A stretch of DNA of 49,656 nt from CAYWTS01 sp964461265 (GCA_964461265.1 CAYWTS010000013.1:1-49656), one strand, 5' to 3'. Counted from the first letter of the stretch, positions 32,547 through 41,789 are shown. Notes: generated by a model not told the origin, from the sequence alone. Numbers and translations are program-made.

Positions 32547-35279
32547 CTAACTTTTTACAATCAGCTTCCTAAACCAATCTGATGAAATATAATCTTTCAC
32601 AGTGATTACCTGTTCAGCCGGTTTTCCTCCTTCAATTTTTGTTTTAGCACCGAATTTAAACACATCCTTCGTTTCATCGTAATATCTATTTAACCTTTTA
32701 TCAGTTGCAATTATATACTTAATAAGCTGAGCTGTATTTATTCTCCTATGCTCATTGATGCTTTTTCCGATTTTATCGGTTTCAAGCGAAGTGTTTCCCC
32801 TTTGAGGACATAACACATAAAGCCTTTCGGAAGCTCTTGTAAATGCAACATAGAGCAGGTTAAGATTATCTATATTTACCGCTATGGCTTCTTCATAGTA
32901 CTGCCTGCTGAAATATGTTTTAGCAAGCTCGGCCGATGCTCTTACGTAATATGCCGGCGAATATTTTTCGTAGGGAGTCTCACGGGATGTTACCCAGAAG
33001 AAATCTTTTTTCCCGTCTATATCAAGATCCCAGTTTGCATAAGGTATTATCACAACCGGACTTTGAAGTCCTTTTGCCTTATGAATTGTCATAATACGTA
33101 CAGCATCATTACTTCGTGGAGTTATAATCGAAATATCTTTTTGCTTCGTCTCCCACCAGTCAAGAAAATTTACTATACTATTGCCGGATTGTGCTGAGTA
33201 TTCCAGCACTGCATCCTGAAACCTGAGCAGGTAAGCATCGGGTACACTGTTAAGCCCGAAAGCTTTGATAATGTTTTCCGTCAGCTCGTATAACGAAACA
33301 TTCGCAGGGCTAGCAACTTTATTGCCGAACCTTTGCCTAAGTAAATTGTTAACATTTTCTTTTACAAGTTCACTATTAAAAAATTCTGCCGAGACATGCT
33401 GATTTGAATTTATAACCAGCATAGCATTACGGAGTATCCCGGCATTTGTTATTATATCGTCAGGACTTATGAAATACCTGAATAAACTTAGTATTAACTT
33501 CACTTTAGGTGAATTATGAAGCAACAGTGATTCATCCGAAACAACGTTTATACCTGCATTTATTAGAAGCCGTGCAGCACGCGAAGCTTCTTTTCTTTTG
33601 CGTGTAAGGATTAATATATCACCTTCATAAACTTTATTGGCCTGAAGTTCCATCATTATTTCCATCAGGCGTTTGTCTGCAATATCTGCTGCCGATATTT
33701 TTTCTTCCTTATTGCCGGTAATAAACTCAATATCGGTAAAACCGCTGCCTGGTTTGAACTGTGTTTGTAACACTTCCTTATAAGCTTCTGTAATAAACTT
33801 TGCATTTCCGCCTTCAGCCTTTAGTTCAAGAATTTTTGGTGCAGAGGTAAAGAAATGGTTGTTAAAATTTATTATATCCTGTTTACTCCTTCGGTTAACA
33901 AGAAGCTTTTCTTCATTAAACTGCTCCCTGTGAGATGAAAGGTTATCGTAAATATCTGCCAGCAGAAGCTTCATATTTCCGTTACGCCACCGGTAAATTG
34001 ACTGCTTAACATCGCCAACAACCATCGATATGTTCTGCTCGCTCAGCGAATTAGCAATAAGCGGTAATAAATTTTTCCATTGGAATGTTGACGTATCCTG
34101 AAACTCATCTATCAGAAAATGCTTGTAGTAGCTGCCGATTTTTTCGTAGATAAACGGGTTGTACGCAGAACCAATCACGCTGCTGAGAAGAATGTTTGTA
34201 TCCGATATAAGCATAGCCTTGTTTTCATCGCGGTAAAGATTCAGTTTTTTATGAATATCATTAAATATACCTATAACAAATATAGTTCTCAGAATTTCCC
34301 TTGAAGTATAATATAGCTTTGAATTGCCGTCATAATACTTAATTACATCCGAAAGTATCTTACCCAATCCTTCTTTAACACACCTTTCAATAGCCTGTTG
34401 TTTTACGGAGCCTTTTTTATACCAGCTTAATGTTCCCTCACTTGTGCTTCTTGCACGGATAGCCGGCTCACAGCTTCCGTAATCATAGGTTTGCTGACGG
34501 CTGAGCTTTATCAGATAACCTGCTGCACCGCCTGATGAATAATTAAAATCTTCTGCATTAAGTCCGTGCTTCTGTATTAAATCAGCAGCCTCTTTCCCGA
34601 AATCTTTCATTGTATTTTCAAAACTGTTGATTACTGCAAAAAGAAATCCAAATAGGTCTTTAATTTTTAATTTAACGTCTTCGGGGCTACTGCCTGAATT
34701 TCTTTTCTCTATATACCTTTCTTTGAAAATTTCGCCTGCCAGGTTCTTTATCTCCTTATCTATATTCCAGCTTTTATCTTCATCTATATTAAAATAAACA
34801 TAATCTTCAAGGTAACGTGTCAGCTCTTTATCTATACCAATTTCGGTAAAAACATCGTCAACAGCTTTATCGAGTACTTCGTCTTCATCAAGCACCACTT
34901 CATAACCGAACTGAAGCTTAAGCTCCCTTGCAAATGAACGTATAACCCTGTGGAAGAAGCTATCGATAGTTGAAACAGAGAAGTATGTGTATTTATGAAG
35001 TATATTATCAAGAACCGTTTGTGCATTTTCCCTGATGTTTGATTTAACACCTTCATCAATTAATGTTTTTTCAAGTTCCTTATCACTGCCCGAAGCAAGT
35101 TTTTTCAATTTCTCAATTATGCGTGATTTCATTTCCTCTGCAGCTTTATTTGTGAAGGTAATGGCAAGCGTGCGGCGGAAGTCATCGGGATTTTCAAGCA
35201 CAATCTTCAGGTATTCCTTCACAAGCGTGTAGGTTTTGCCCGAACCGGCTGATGATTTATAGATGAGGAAATTTTTCAT
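32547..35279 (-). CDS. addA: AddA-like UvrD-family helicase lacking the C-terminal nuclease
   Basis: 910 residues. Walker A SSAGSGKTYTLVKEYLKI (8-25), TFTNKAAEEMKSRI, LIDEFQDTSTFQWKNLLPLI, VVGDVKQSIYRWRNG, MTIHKAKGLQSPVVII, and LYVAFTRASERLYVL give all the superfamily 1A helicase motifs. Only about 105 residues follow motif VI, with no DYKT or GxxDR nuclease signature, whereas AddA proteins are usually 1000-1250 residues with a nuclease domain. The gene ends against a heptamer repeat tract. Either this lineage uses a single nuclease (in AddB), or the domain was lost. Confidence 0.8.
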   Translation of the reverse strand: MKNFLIYKSSAGSGKTYTLVKEYLKIVLENPDDFRRTLAITFTNKAAEEMKSRIIEKLKKLASGSDKELEKTLIDEGVKSNIRENAQTVLDNILHKYTYFSVSTIDSFFHRVIRSFARELKLQFGYEVVLDEDEVLDKAVDDVFTEIGIDKELTRYLEDYVYFNIDEDKSWNIDKEIKNLAGEIFKERYIEKRNSGSSPEDVKLKIKDLFGFLFAVINSFENTMKDFGKEAADLIQKHGLNAEDFNYSSGGAAGYLIKLSRQQTYDYGSCEPAIRARSTSEGTLSWYKKGSVKQQAIERCVKEGLGKILSDVIKYYDGNSKLYYTSREILRTIFVIGIFNDIHKKLNLYRDENKAMLISDTNILLSSVIGSAYNPFIYEKIGSYYKHFLIDEFQDTSTFQWKNLLPLIANSLSEQNISMVVGDVKQSIYRWRNGNMKLLLADIYDNLSSHREQFNEEKLLVNRRSKQDIINFNNHFFTSAPKILELKAEGGNAKFITEAYKEVLQTQFKPGSGFTDIEFITGNKEEKISAADIADKRLMEIMMELQANKVYEGDILILTRKRKEASRAARLLINAGINVVSDESLLLHNSPKVKLILSLFRYFISPDDIITNAGILRNAMLVINSNQHVSAEFFNSELVKENVNNLLRQRFGNKVASPANVSLYELTENIIKAFGLNSVPDAYLLRFQDAVLEYSAQSGNSIVNFLDWWETKQKDISIITPRSNDAVRIMTIHKAKGLQSPVVIIPYANWDLDIDGKKDFFWVTSRETPYEKYSPAYYVRASAELAKTYFSRQYYEEAIAVNIDNLNLLYVAFTRASERLYVLCPQRGNTSLETDKIGKSINEHRRINTAQLIKYIIATDKRLNRYYDETKDVFKFGAKTKIEGGKPAEQVITVKDYISSDWFRKLIVKS

Positions 35280-35330
35280 TGCTGGGATGGATAATTAATC
35301 AACATTCGGGAGAGATGAAAGTTATTTGCC

Positions 35331-35359
35331 ATTCCTGCCCCGCATACCGGGGCGGGAAT
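35331..35359. repeat. GC-rich dispersed hairpin
   Basis: ATTCCTGCCCCG (35331-35342) pairs with CGGGGCGGGAAT (35348-35359), one T-G wobble, loop of 5. It lies 6 bases after the stop (minus direction) of the next gene, so it may terminate it, although no T run follows. It shares GGGGCGGGAAT with the hairpin before bshA. Confidence 0.6.
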
Positions 35360-35365
35360 ATCTTA

Positions 35366-36256
35366 TCAAAACGTAAACGATACCCCCGCCTTAAACGAAT
35401 CGAAAAGCAGTGGCTCTGAGCTTTCGAATGGCCAGTTCATTTTTCCGCGGCGGAGTTCGTAGATGCCGTATGAAAGACCTCCTTTTAATAAAAAGCTGAC
35501 AATAGGTCCCGCACCCGGTGTTGAACGCATTATTGCACGCACAAAATTATCTATTAATGCATGAGACATCGCTTCAACTATAAGCGTGCTGCCAAGGTAT
35601 TTCCACACAAGGTGTCGCGGGAAAACTATAGTGCGGTCGAATGATATGTTAAAATTAACCATTGTGCCAATAGGGATTCTTATACCGGCTTCAGTTGTAG
35701 AACCGAATCTGAAATGTCTGTCAAAAGGTTCAATATAATTTTTCCAGTTATTATAATACGGGTCTTCTTCGAACAACATAACAGGCGGAGGAAAATAAAA
35801 ATTAGTCCAGGTAATTCCGTCGGTGTTGTATAATATCAGTGCCGTTTGTTTTCCCAATCGGTAACCGTAACCTGTTGCACTTTGAAAACCAAACCTTGTA
35901 GTCGAACCGCCAACGGAATAAGAATCTTTCATACGCAGGCTTTGCGATATAATGCTACCATGAAACAAGCTATTGCGGAATTGGACAATCTTTTTTGAGT
36001 AGACCGTTTGTTTTGCATATGAGTAACCAAGCTTAAGCTCTACCAACCCAAACCCAAAATAACCGGATGAATTAAAATCATAAGGTGAGTTTTTTAAGGT
36101 AAGATGTGACTGTCCGTAAGAGAATTCAACGGTTGGCTTGCCGTTCTTAAAATAATCTATCCAGTCCTGGTCCTGCCATTTCCAGTCTTTGTCTTTCTGT
36201 GAAAAAACCGCTGAAGTGAAGAAAAACAGAAATAAGAGAATAATTATGCTTTTCAT
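35366..36256 (-). CDS. Outer-membrane-type secreted protein, unknown function
   Basis: 296 residues with signal peptide (MKSIIILLFLFFFTSAVFSQ). Alternating beta-type stretches (FGLVELKLGYSYAKQ, MVNFNISFDRTIVF) and a C-terminus ending in GVSFTF, with a final aromatic as in outer-membrane barrels. The middle is rich in Tyr, Trp and Pro (FYFPPPVMLFEEDPYYNNW). Family not recognised. It is upstream of and in the same direction as the AddA-like gene, separated by the hairpin at 35331. Confidence 0.7.
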   Translation of the reverse strand: MKSIIILLFLFFFTSAVFSQKDKDWKWQDQDWIDYFKNGKPTVEFSYGQSHLTLKNSPYDFNSSGYFGFGLVELKLGYSYAKQTVYSKKIVQFRNSLFHGSIISQSLRMKDSYSVGGSTTRFGFQSATGYGYRLGKQTALILYNTDGITWTNFYFPPPVMLFEEDPYYNNWKNYIEPFDRHFRFGSTTEAGIRIPIGTMVNFNISFDRTIVFPRHLVWKYLGSTLIVEAMSHALIDNFVRAIMRSTPGAGPIVSFLLKGGLSYGIYELRRGKMNWPFESSEPLLFDSFKAGVSFTF

Positions 36257-36523
36257 TATTATTTCTTTCTTATTATTAGACTTTGTAAAAATAACAAGGT
36301 TTCTTGTGTAAAAAAAACAACATTATAGTACAAAAGTTAATACAATTTGTAAAGTTAATAAGGTTTATAAATTCCATAAAGATTTTATTATGTATTAATC
36401 TTTAACTGTATTTATAGCAACATAATATACTTAGTGAACTAAGTGTTCTATATGCTGAATTTAGTGGAACATTTTGATATGTACGCAGTAAAAAATATAT
36501 AAAACAAACTAAACACTACAGCC

Positions 36524-37936
36524 ATGGAACAGCAAAAAAAGAAGAAAATCTACCTGATGGTGCTGATTTCGGCATTAATTGCAGTTTTCAGCATAGCAGC
36601 CTATACAAATGTTGTCTCAAAGCTTGCTAATAAACCCACAAAAACAAGGCTGCATCGTTACAACTCCGGCCATATACAGTTTTCAACAAAACTCAACAAC
36701 CGTTTCTATTATGATAATAAACAGGTCTATCTGTACATTGACCTTAAAGCTGACCGTGTGGAAATTGAAAAATCACGGACTCCTATGAACATAGCCATTG
36801 TTATAGACAGAAGCGGTTCTATGGAAGACCGTAATAAGCTGAGCTATGTAAAAAAGTCTGTTGAATATATTATAGACCAGCTTGAGAGCGATGATTATGT
36901 CTCTATAGTTTCTTACAACGATTATGTAAATGTTTTAAAAAGAAGCGGGCGTGTGCTGGATAAAAGCGAGCTTAAAAAAGAAGTTGAACAGCTTTATGCC
37001 GGCGGTTACACAAACCTGAGCGGCGGCTTATTTGAGGGCTATGACCAGGTGAATGAATCATACCGCAGGGGATACGTAAACCGTGTCTTATTGCTGTCTG
37101 ACGGGCTTGCTAACCGCGGCATAACCGACCGCCGGCAGCTTGCTCAACAGGTGCGTGAAAGAAACCGGAAAGACGGAATTGTGATTTCCACATTCGGTGT
37201 TGGCAGTGATTTTAACGAAGACCTGATGACTGATATTGCAGAATACGGCAAGGGCAACTATTACTATATACGGGATGCTGAACAGATACCGGACATATTT
37301 GCACAGGAACTCAAAGGTGTACGAACACTCGTGGGACAAAGCACAAAGGTCAGGGTGTGGTTCCCCGAAAATTACCTGACGCTTAACAGGGTTTACGGTT
37401 ACCCGTATGAGATAAACGGCAATGAAGTTACAGTTGATTTTAAAGATGTATTTTCTGACCAGACGAAAACGGTGCTTCTTAAATTCGATATTAATTCACG
37501 AATTAAAAAAGGACTTGAAATAGAATGCGAGCTAAGTTACGAGGATGTTATAAACGATTTCAGCCGCGTCAGGGAATCACAATTCTGTTATCTTGAGCCA
37601 GTGGTAAGCCGGGGGGAATATGAAAAGGGTTATGATGAAGGAGTTCAGCAGAACGTTGCTGTATTTGAAGCAAACCAGATGATGGAAGACGCTCTAAAGC
37701 AGGCTGACCTGGGCAACTACGATGATGCAAGGAAACAATTACAGATGGGCAAAGATTACCTGAACGAACAAATGAACAGCATTACTGCATCACCTGAAAT
37801 GAAACAGCAGCTCGACGGAATGGATAAATACGAAGAAAAATTAAAATCAGCCGAAACAAAAACTGAGGAAGAGGTTAAGGAAATGCAGAAGTCCGGTAAA
37901 TACGATAATTATAATACAAGGAAGAAGCATAAGTAA
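36524..37936 (+). CDS. Membrane-anchored von Willebrand factor A (VWA) domain protein
   Basis: 470 residues. An uncleaved-looking N-terminal segment (KIYLMVLISALIAVFSIAAY, about 6-25) anchors it, with the rest outside. The VWA domain (about 85-270) has an intact metal site: VIDRSGSMED, then YTNLSGGLFEGY and LLLSDGLANRGIT. A beta-sandwich-like region follows. The last 70 residues are charged helices (DALKQADLGNYDDARKQLQ), like a single TPR-type hairpin. A role in binding protein partners at the envelope is likely; the ligand is unknown. It is convergent with the WbpB-like gene. Confidence 0.82.
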   Translation: MEQQKKKKIYLMVLISALIAVFSIAAYTNVVSKLANKPTKTRLHRYNSGHIQFSTKLNNRFYYDNKQVYLYIDLKADRVEIEKSRTPMNIAIVIDRSGSMEDRNKLSYVKKSVEYIIDQLESDDYVSIVSYNDYVNVLKRSGRVLDKSELKKEVEQLYAGGYTNLSGGLFEGYDQVNESYRRGYVNRVLLLSDGLANRGITDRRQLAQQVRERNRKDGIVISTFGVGSDFNEDLMTDIAEYGKGNYYYIRDAEQIPDIFAQELKGVRTLVGQSTKVRVWFPENYLTLNRVYGYPYEINGNEVTVDFKDVFSDQTKTVLLKFDINSRIKKGLEIECELSYEDVINDFSRVRESQFCYLEPVVSRGEYEKGYDEGVQQNVAVFEANQMMEDALKQADLGNYDDARKQLQMGKDYLNEQMNSITASPEMKQQLDGMDKYEEKLKSAETKTEEEVKEMQKSGKYDNYNTRKKHK

Positions 37937-37960
37937 CACAATTAAATTAATTTCAATGCA

Positions 37961-37982
37961 GGGGTCGCATATATGCGGCTCC
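37961..37982. terminator. Hairpin between convergent VWA and WbpB-like genes
   Basis: GGGGTCGCAT (37961-37970) pairs with ATGCGGCTCC (37973-37982), including two G-T wobbles. It lies between two stop codons and is followed by TACAG. It resembles the TAGGG...CCCTA hairpins near 22.6 kb in its outer frame. Confidence 0.55.
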
Positions 37983-38002
37983 TACAGAATCTATACCCGC
38001 AT

Positions 38003-38959
38003 TTATTTCCTCCGTTTTTTCAGTTGCGGGTGGTAATCACCTTTTAGTCCTATTGCTGGTGCATTGCGTATATTGAATACAGCATCTATTGAAGGAATTG
38101 TATCTTTAATTCCAAATCCGTTCTCGTTCAGTATCTCTTTATAACTCAGCGTATGCAGGTCAGTGAAACCTTCCGAGAATTCTATATTTTCTTCATCAAC
38201 GGTAATTGTTCTGAAGGGCTTAGGCGGATACTCTATGTGCGGTTTGGGAAGGTCGAACCTGTCTATAGATAGAAACCACAGCACATCGGCATTTTCAAGC
38301 TCAAGCCTGCCTGCAGCTTTGTCAGGATGCTGAACGTGCAGAATGTTTTTCTTTACTTTTCCGAAAATCCATATCAGCATGTCAAAAAAATGCACACCTA
38401 TATTGGTTGCTATGCCGCCTGATTTCTTTGTATCACCTTTCCAGGAATAAGTGTACCATTTGCCGCGTGGGGTTATGTATGTAAGCAGAACCTTATGTTT
38501 TTGTCTTTTTTTTGAATTCCGTATCCTGTTCCTGAATTCAATTATAGACGGATGCAGCCTTAGCTGCAGAATTGTGTTAACCTTCCTTCCGGTTTCTTTT
38601 TCCATATCACATAATGCTTCGGCATTCCATGGATTTAAAACAAGCGGTTTCTCACAAATTGCATTAGCATCGGTACGAAGTGCAAAACGAATATGGGCAT
38701 CGTGCAGGTAATTAGGCGAGCAGATTGAAACATAATGCACACGTGCTTCTTCGCCTTTCCGGCGGAGCTTTTCGCAATGCCTGTCGAACCTCTCGAACTC
38801 GATAAAAAAGCTTGCATCGGGAAAATAGTTATCTATCACACCAACCGAATCGTTAGTATCTACCGATGCAACAAGATTCTGTCCGTTTTCCTTGATTGCT
38901 CTCAGGTGGCGCGGGGCAATGTAGCCCGCAGCCCCGATTAATGCAAAATTATAAGGCAT
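38003..38959 (-). CDS. WbpB/WlbA-like UDP-N-acetylglucosaminuronate 3-dehydrogenase (Gfo/Idh/MocA family)
   Basis: 318 residues. N-terminal ALIGAAGYIAPRHLRAIKEN with the nucleotide loop, SICSPNYLHDAHIRFAL, CEKPLVLNPWNAEAL with the conserved EKP lysine, and NIGVHFFDMLIWIFG are strongly like WbpB/WlbA. Those enzymes oxidise UDP-GlcNAc-uronate at C3 for diacetylated sugars in O-antigen and related glycans. The partner aminotransferase and acetyltransferase are not in the window, so the exact sugar is inferred. A plausible link is the glycan that T9SS cargo is attached to, or exopolysaccharide. Confidence 0.8.
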   Translation of the reverse strand: MPYNFALIGAAGYIAPRHLRAIKENGQNLVASVDTNDSVGVIDNYFPDASFFIEFERFDRHCEKLRRKGEEARVHYVSICSPNYLHDAHIRFALRTDANAICEKPLVLNPWNAEALCDMEKETGRKVNTILQLRLHPSIIEFRNRIRNSKKRQKHKVLLTYITPRGKWYTYSWKGDTKKSGGIATNIGVHFFDMLIWIFGKVKKNILHVQHPDKAAGRLELENADVLWFLSIDRFDLPKPHIEYPPKPFRTITVDEENIEFSEGFTDLHTLSYKEILNENGFGIKDTIPSIDAVFNIRNAPAIGLKGDYHPQLKKRRK

Positions 38960-38984
38960 ATTGTTTATCCGGATAATGTCTCCG

Positions 38985-38992
38985 CAAATTTA
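38985..38992 (-). promoter_or_regulatory. -7 element of the WbpB-like gene (TAAATTTG, minus strand)
   Basis: Plus-strand CAAATTTA is a perfect reverse match to TANNTTTG, 25 bases before the ATG. No matching upstream TTG box. Confidence 0.35.
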
Positions 38993-39030
38993 ACAAGAAA
39001 GGCTGAAAAATGGTAATGTAAATTTTTACC

Positions 39031-39186
39031 TTAATTACTCAAGTTGAACGTTTTGTTTGATAATTATAATAATAATAATATATATTTATTAACCCACGAC
39101 TTCAGTCGTGGGAAAAAGCTAAAAATATTGATTAATAACCGTTTCAACGGTTTTTGTACATGAAGCAGTCAACTTGAGTTAATTAA
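39031..39186 (-). mobile_element. Two-hairpin element, copy A (MITE-like, with outer inverted repeats)
   Basis: Outer repeats TTAATTACTCAAGTTGA (39031-39047) and its near reverse complement (39169-39186). Inside, on the plus strand: an AT-rich stretch, hairpin H2 CCCACGACT-TC-AGTCGTGGG (39093-39112), a 24-base spacer, hairpin H1 AACCGTT-TC-AACGGTT (39137-39152). Read on the minus strand it has the same order as copy C at 49351. No coding capacity. It occupies half of the 305-base gap between the WbpB-like gene and pdxH; the remainder holds the pdxH terminator. Confidence 0.75.
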
Positions 39187-39209
39187 AAATTTTACTGCTT
39201 TCAATAAAT

Positions 39210-39241
39210 AAATCTGACAGGTTTAAATAACTGTCAGATTT
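39210..39241 (-). terminator. Terminator of pdxH
   Basis: AAATCTGACAG (39210-39220) pairs perfectly with CTGTCAGATTT (39231-39241) around a 10-base loop, 24 bases after the pdxH stop in the minus direction, followed by an A/T-rich run. Confidence 0.7.
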
Positions 39242-39264
39242 ATGCTTCCTTACCCTTCATCTAT

Positions 39265-39906
39265 TTAAGGTGACAGCCTGAAAATTCTCCATTTTCCCTT
39301 ATCAAACTTATAGGCAATCCTGTCGTGCAGGCGGTTGGGTCTTCCCTGCCAAAATTCATAGTAGTTTGGCAGAAACCTGTAACCGCCCCAGTAAGGCGGC
39401 AACGGAACGTTATTTCTGTATTTCATCAGATATTTTAAGAATTCCTTTACAACAACCGACCTGCCAGATATTACAGAACTCTGTTTCGAAGCCCATGCTC
39501 CCAGGCGGCTTTTAAAAGGGCGGGTTTTAAAGTAATCTTCCGATTCTTTTTTACTTATTTTTTCTATTGTTCCTTCAATTCTTACCTGTCGTTCAAGCTT
39601 ATCCCAGTAGAAAAGCAGAGTCCCCTGCGGATTTACTGTGATTTCTTCACCTTTGCGGCTTTTATAGTTAGTATAAAATACAAATCCGCTTTCATCATAT
39701 CCTTTTAAAAGCAGCATCCTTGCAGAGGGCTTGCATTTCTTATCTGATGTTGCCAGAACAACAGCATTGGGTTCAATAAAGCCGGATGAAAGAACTTCTT
39801 TAAACCATTTGTCAAATTGTTTGAGAGGATCAGGATTTACGCTTTTTTCGGAGAGGATTTTTTTTGTGTACTGCCTTCGCAGTTCACGGATATCTTTTTC
39901 GGCCAT
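39265..39906 (-). CDS. pdxH: Pyridoxamine 5'-phosphate oxidase
   Basis: FMN enzyme that makes pyridoxal 5'-phosphate from the pyridoxine and pyridoxamine phosphates. 213 residues. NAVVLATSDKKCKPSARMLLLKGYDESGFVFYTNY-type core, with the FMN-contacting SRKGEEI stretch, and the conserved C-terminus WGGYRFLPNYYEFWQG, GRPNRLHDRIAY, and WRIFRLSP. It starts inside the stop codon of the upstream GNAT gene (TAATG), so the two are translationally coupled. Confidence 0.95.
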   Translation of the reverse strand: MAEKDIRELRRQYTKKILSEKSVNPDPLKQFDKWFKEVLSSGFIEPNAVVLATSDKKCKPSARMLLLKGYDESGFVFYTNYKSRKGEEITVNPQGTLLFYWDKLERQVRIEGTIEKISKKESEDYFKTRPFKSRLGAWASKQSSVISGRSVVVKEFLKYLMKYRNNVPLPPYWGGYRFLPNYYEFWQGRPNRLHDRIAYKFDKGKWRIFRLSP

Positions 39907-40304
39907 TATTTTTTTCTGTGGACAATAAATGCGTTGGGTGCCGGCTCGAAACCAATTTTGTGAGCATACTCTATTACTTCCTGAGATGCCATCATAACCA
40001 GATTCGACTCGTCGCCTATTTGCTTCTGCACCTCAGTAACAAGCTCCTGCCCGATTCCCTGGTTCTGGTATTCTTTAGCTACAGCAAGATCGGAGAGGTA
40101 ACAGCAAAAACTGAAGTCACTTAATGCACGGGCAATACCTACAAGTTTTTCGCCGTCCCAGGCACTTACTATCATATTAGCATTATCAAGCATTTTCTTT
40201 AAACGTGAAAGGTCTTCCGATGGGCGTCTTATACCCGATGATTGGAAAAGTTCGGATAGCTGGTGAGGCTCTATTTTTGTGTTAACCTTATAGGTTATTA
40301 CCAT
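39906..40304 (-). CDS. GNAT-family N-acetyltransferase
   Basis: 132 residues. The GNAT acetyl-CoA loop is clear: CYLSDLAVAKEYQNQGIGQE (Q/R-x-x-G-x-G/A), followed by NLVMMASQEVIEYAHKIGFE, the usual late strand and helix. The substrate is unknown. Its coupling to pdxH suggests a shared need rather than a shared pathway. Confidence 0.85.
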   Translation of the reverse strand: MVITYKVNTKIEPHQLSELFQSSGIRRPSEDLSRLKKMLDNANMIVSAWDGEKLVGIARALSDFSFCCYLSDLAVAKEYQNQGIGQELVTEVQKQIGDESNLVMMASQEVIEYAHKIGFEPAPNAFIVHRKK

Positions 40305-40537
40305 TAATATATATTAAGTTCAGAAATATCACAGCACCAAATTATTAACTAATTGTAAAAACAATAAACCCGACTAAATCATTCCATTTTCACACTGCAA
40401 TTTAACTAAATTAATGTATCATTTTCAATATAATCGACTGAAAAAACTATCCCTTAAATATTTAAATTACATTTAGACGATCTAGTTATACCCGTAGTGA
40501 ATTGTTACTTAGGTTAAGAAAAGATACAATTATTCTG

Positions 40538-40568
40538 TTGTAACTATGAACTAAATTTACAAACTTTG
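40538..40568 (+). promoter_or_regulatory. Promoter of the GT4 gene (TTGT-N19-AAACTTTG)
   Basis: TTGT at 40538-40541 and AAACTTTG at 40561-40568 (7 of 8 to TANNTTTG), 19-base spacing. Only 5 bases separate the -7 box from the ATG, so the transcript should start at or next to the start codon. Confidence 0.5.
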
Positions 40569-40573
40569 TAATT

Positions 40574-41704
40574 ATGAGAATTGCATTTCTCTCACCGTTT
40601 TATCCTTTTCGAGGTGGAATTGCCCAGTTCGGTGATTCACTTTACCTCGCCCTTAAAAAAGAGAATAACATTAAAGCATTCTCGTACAGGAGGCAATACC
40701 CGAAACTGCTTTTCCCCGGCAAAACCCAGCTTGTATCTGAATACGATATAGACCGTGACGTGAACGCTGAAAGAGTTCTTGACAGCATTAATCCCGCATC
40801 ATATAAACGAACTGCCGAATGGATTTTGGATTTTAAACCTGGCCTGCTTTTAATAAGCTACTGGATGCCGTTCTTTGCACCTGCACTAAGCTCGGTTGCT
40901 AAAAAAGTCCGTACTTCGCTTGGTGAAAACGTAAGAGTAATGGCATTGATGCATAATGTGATTCCTCACGAGAAACGCCCCTGGGATGTAAAGCTCACTA
41001 AAAAATTCTGCAAACAGGTAGATGGATTCATAATTCTAAACAATTCCGCTCAAAAAGACCTTATGCGTTTAAAACCTGATGCTGACTTTCTTGTTCACCA
41101 GCACCCGCTCTATAACCACTACGGAGAGAAAGTTGACCAAATGAATGCACGGGAAAAGCTTAAGATTCCACTTAATAAAGAAGTTATTTTGTTCTTCGGA
41201 TTTATCAGAGACTATAAGGGACTTGATATACTCATTAACGCAATGAAACATATGAGCGACGACTACCACCTTGTTATAGCAGGCGAGGTTTACGGCAGCT
41301 TCGAAAAATACAGAAAGATAATTAATGAGAATAAATTAAAAGATAAAATAACACTGCATTTAGAGTACATCCCCGAAAACGAAATTACTTATTTCTTCTC
41401 GGCAGCCGATGTATGCGTTCTGCCTTACCGCTCGGCAACACAAAGCGGTGTAACGGGTATTGCCTATCATTTTGACCTGCCCGTGATTGCAACTAACGTA
41501 GGCGGACTTACCGATTTAATAGAAGAAAACCAGACCGGATTAATTGTCCAGTCGCTTGAGGATAAAGACATGGCAGATGTTATAAAGCATTATTTCACAA
41601 ACAACATGCGTTTAAAAATGCAGCCATTCGTCAAGATGTACAAAGCGAAGCATTCCTGGGACGGGCTTGCTAAAGCAATTGGTGAGTTTTACGCGAGAAT
41701 ATAA
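40574..41704 (+). CDS. GT4-family glycosyltransferase
   Basis: 376 residues, cytoplasmic or membrane-associated, GT-B fold. N-terminal IAFLSPFYPFRGGIAQFGDS, central ILFFGFIRDYKGLDILINAM, and the nucleotide-sugar region EVYGSFEKYRKII ... VCVLPYRSATQSGVTGIAYHF followed by PVIATNVGGLTDLIEENQTG. In place of the common E-x7-E it has SATQSGVTG, a known variant in some GT4 enzymes. Donor and acceptor unknown; polysaccharide or glycolipid synthesis likely. Confidence 0.85.
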   Translation: MRIAFLSPFYPFRGGIAQFGDSLYLALKKENNIKAFSYRRQYPKLLFPGKTQLVSEYDIDRDVNAERVLDSINPASYKRTAEWILDFKPGLLLISYWMPFFAPALSSVAKKVRTSLGENVRVMALMHNVIPHEKRPWDVKLTKKFCKQVDGFIILNNSAQKDLMRLKPDADFLVHQHPLYNHYGEKVDQMNAREKLKIPLNKEVILFFGFIRDYKGLDILINAMKHMSDDYHLVIAGEVYGSFEKYRKIINENKLKDKITLHLEYIPENEITYFFSAADVCVLPYRSATQSGVTGIAYHFDLPVIATNVGGLTDLIEENQTGLIVQSLEDKDMADVIKHYFTNNMRLKMQPFVKMYKAKHSWDGLAKAIGEFYARI

Positions 41705-41789
41705 CTAAACGGGTTAATTATTTCACACCTTAAATTCTTTAATCTTATTTTACCACTTGTTATCTTATAACAATTTATTTAAAAACATT

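Noticed and set aside
39061..39090. AAT/TAA microsatellite (39061-39090) as a separate repeat
   Set aside because: It lies inside element copy A, and the same AT-rich position exists in copy C, so it is part of that element.
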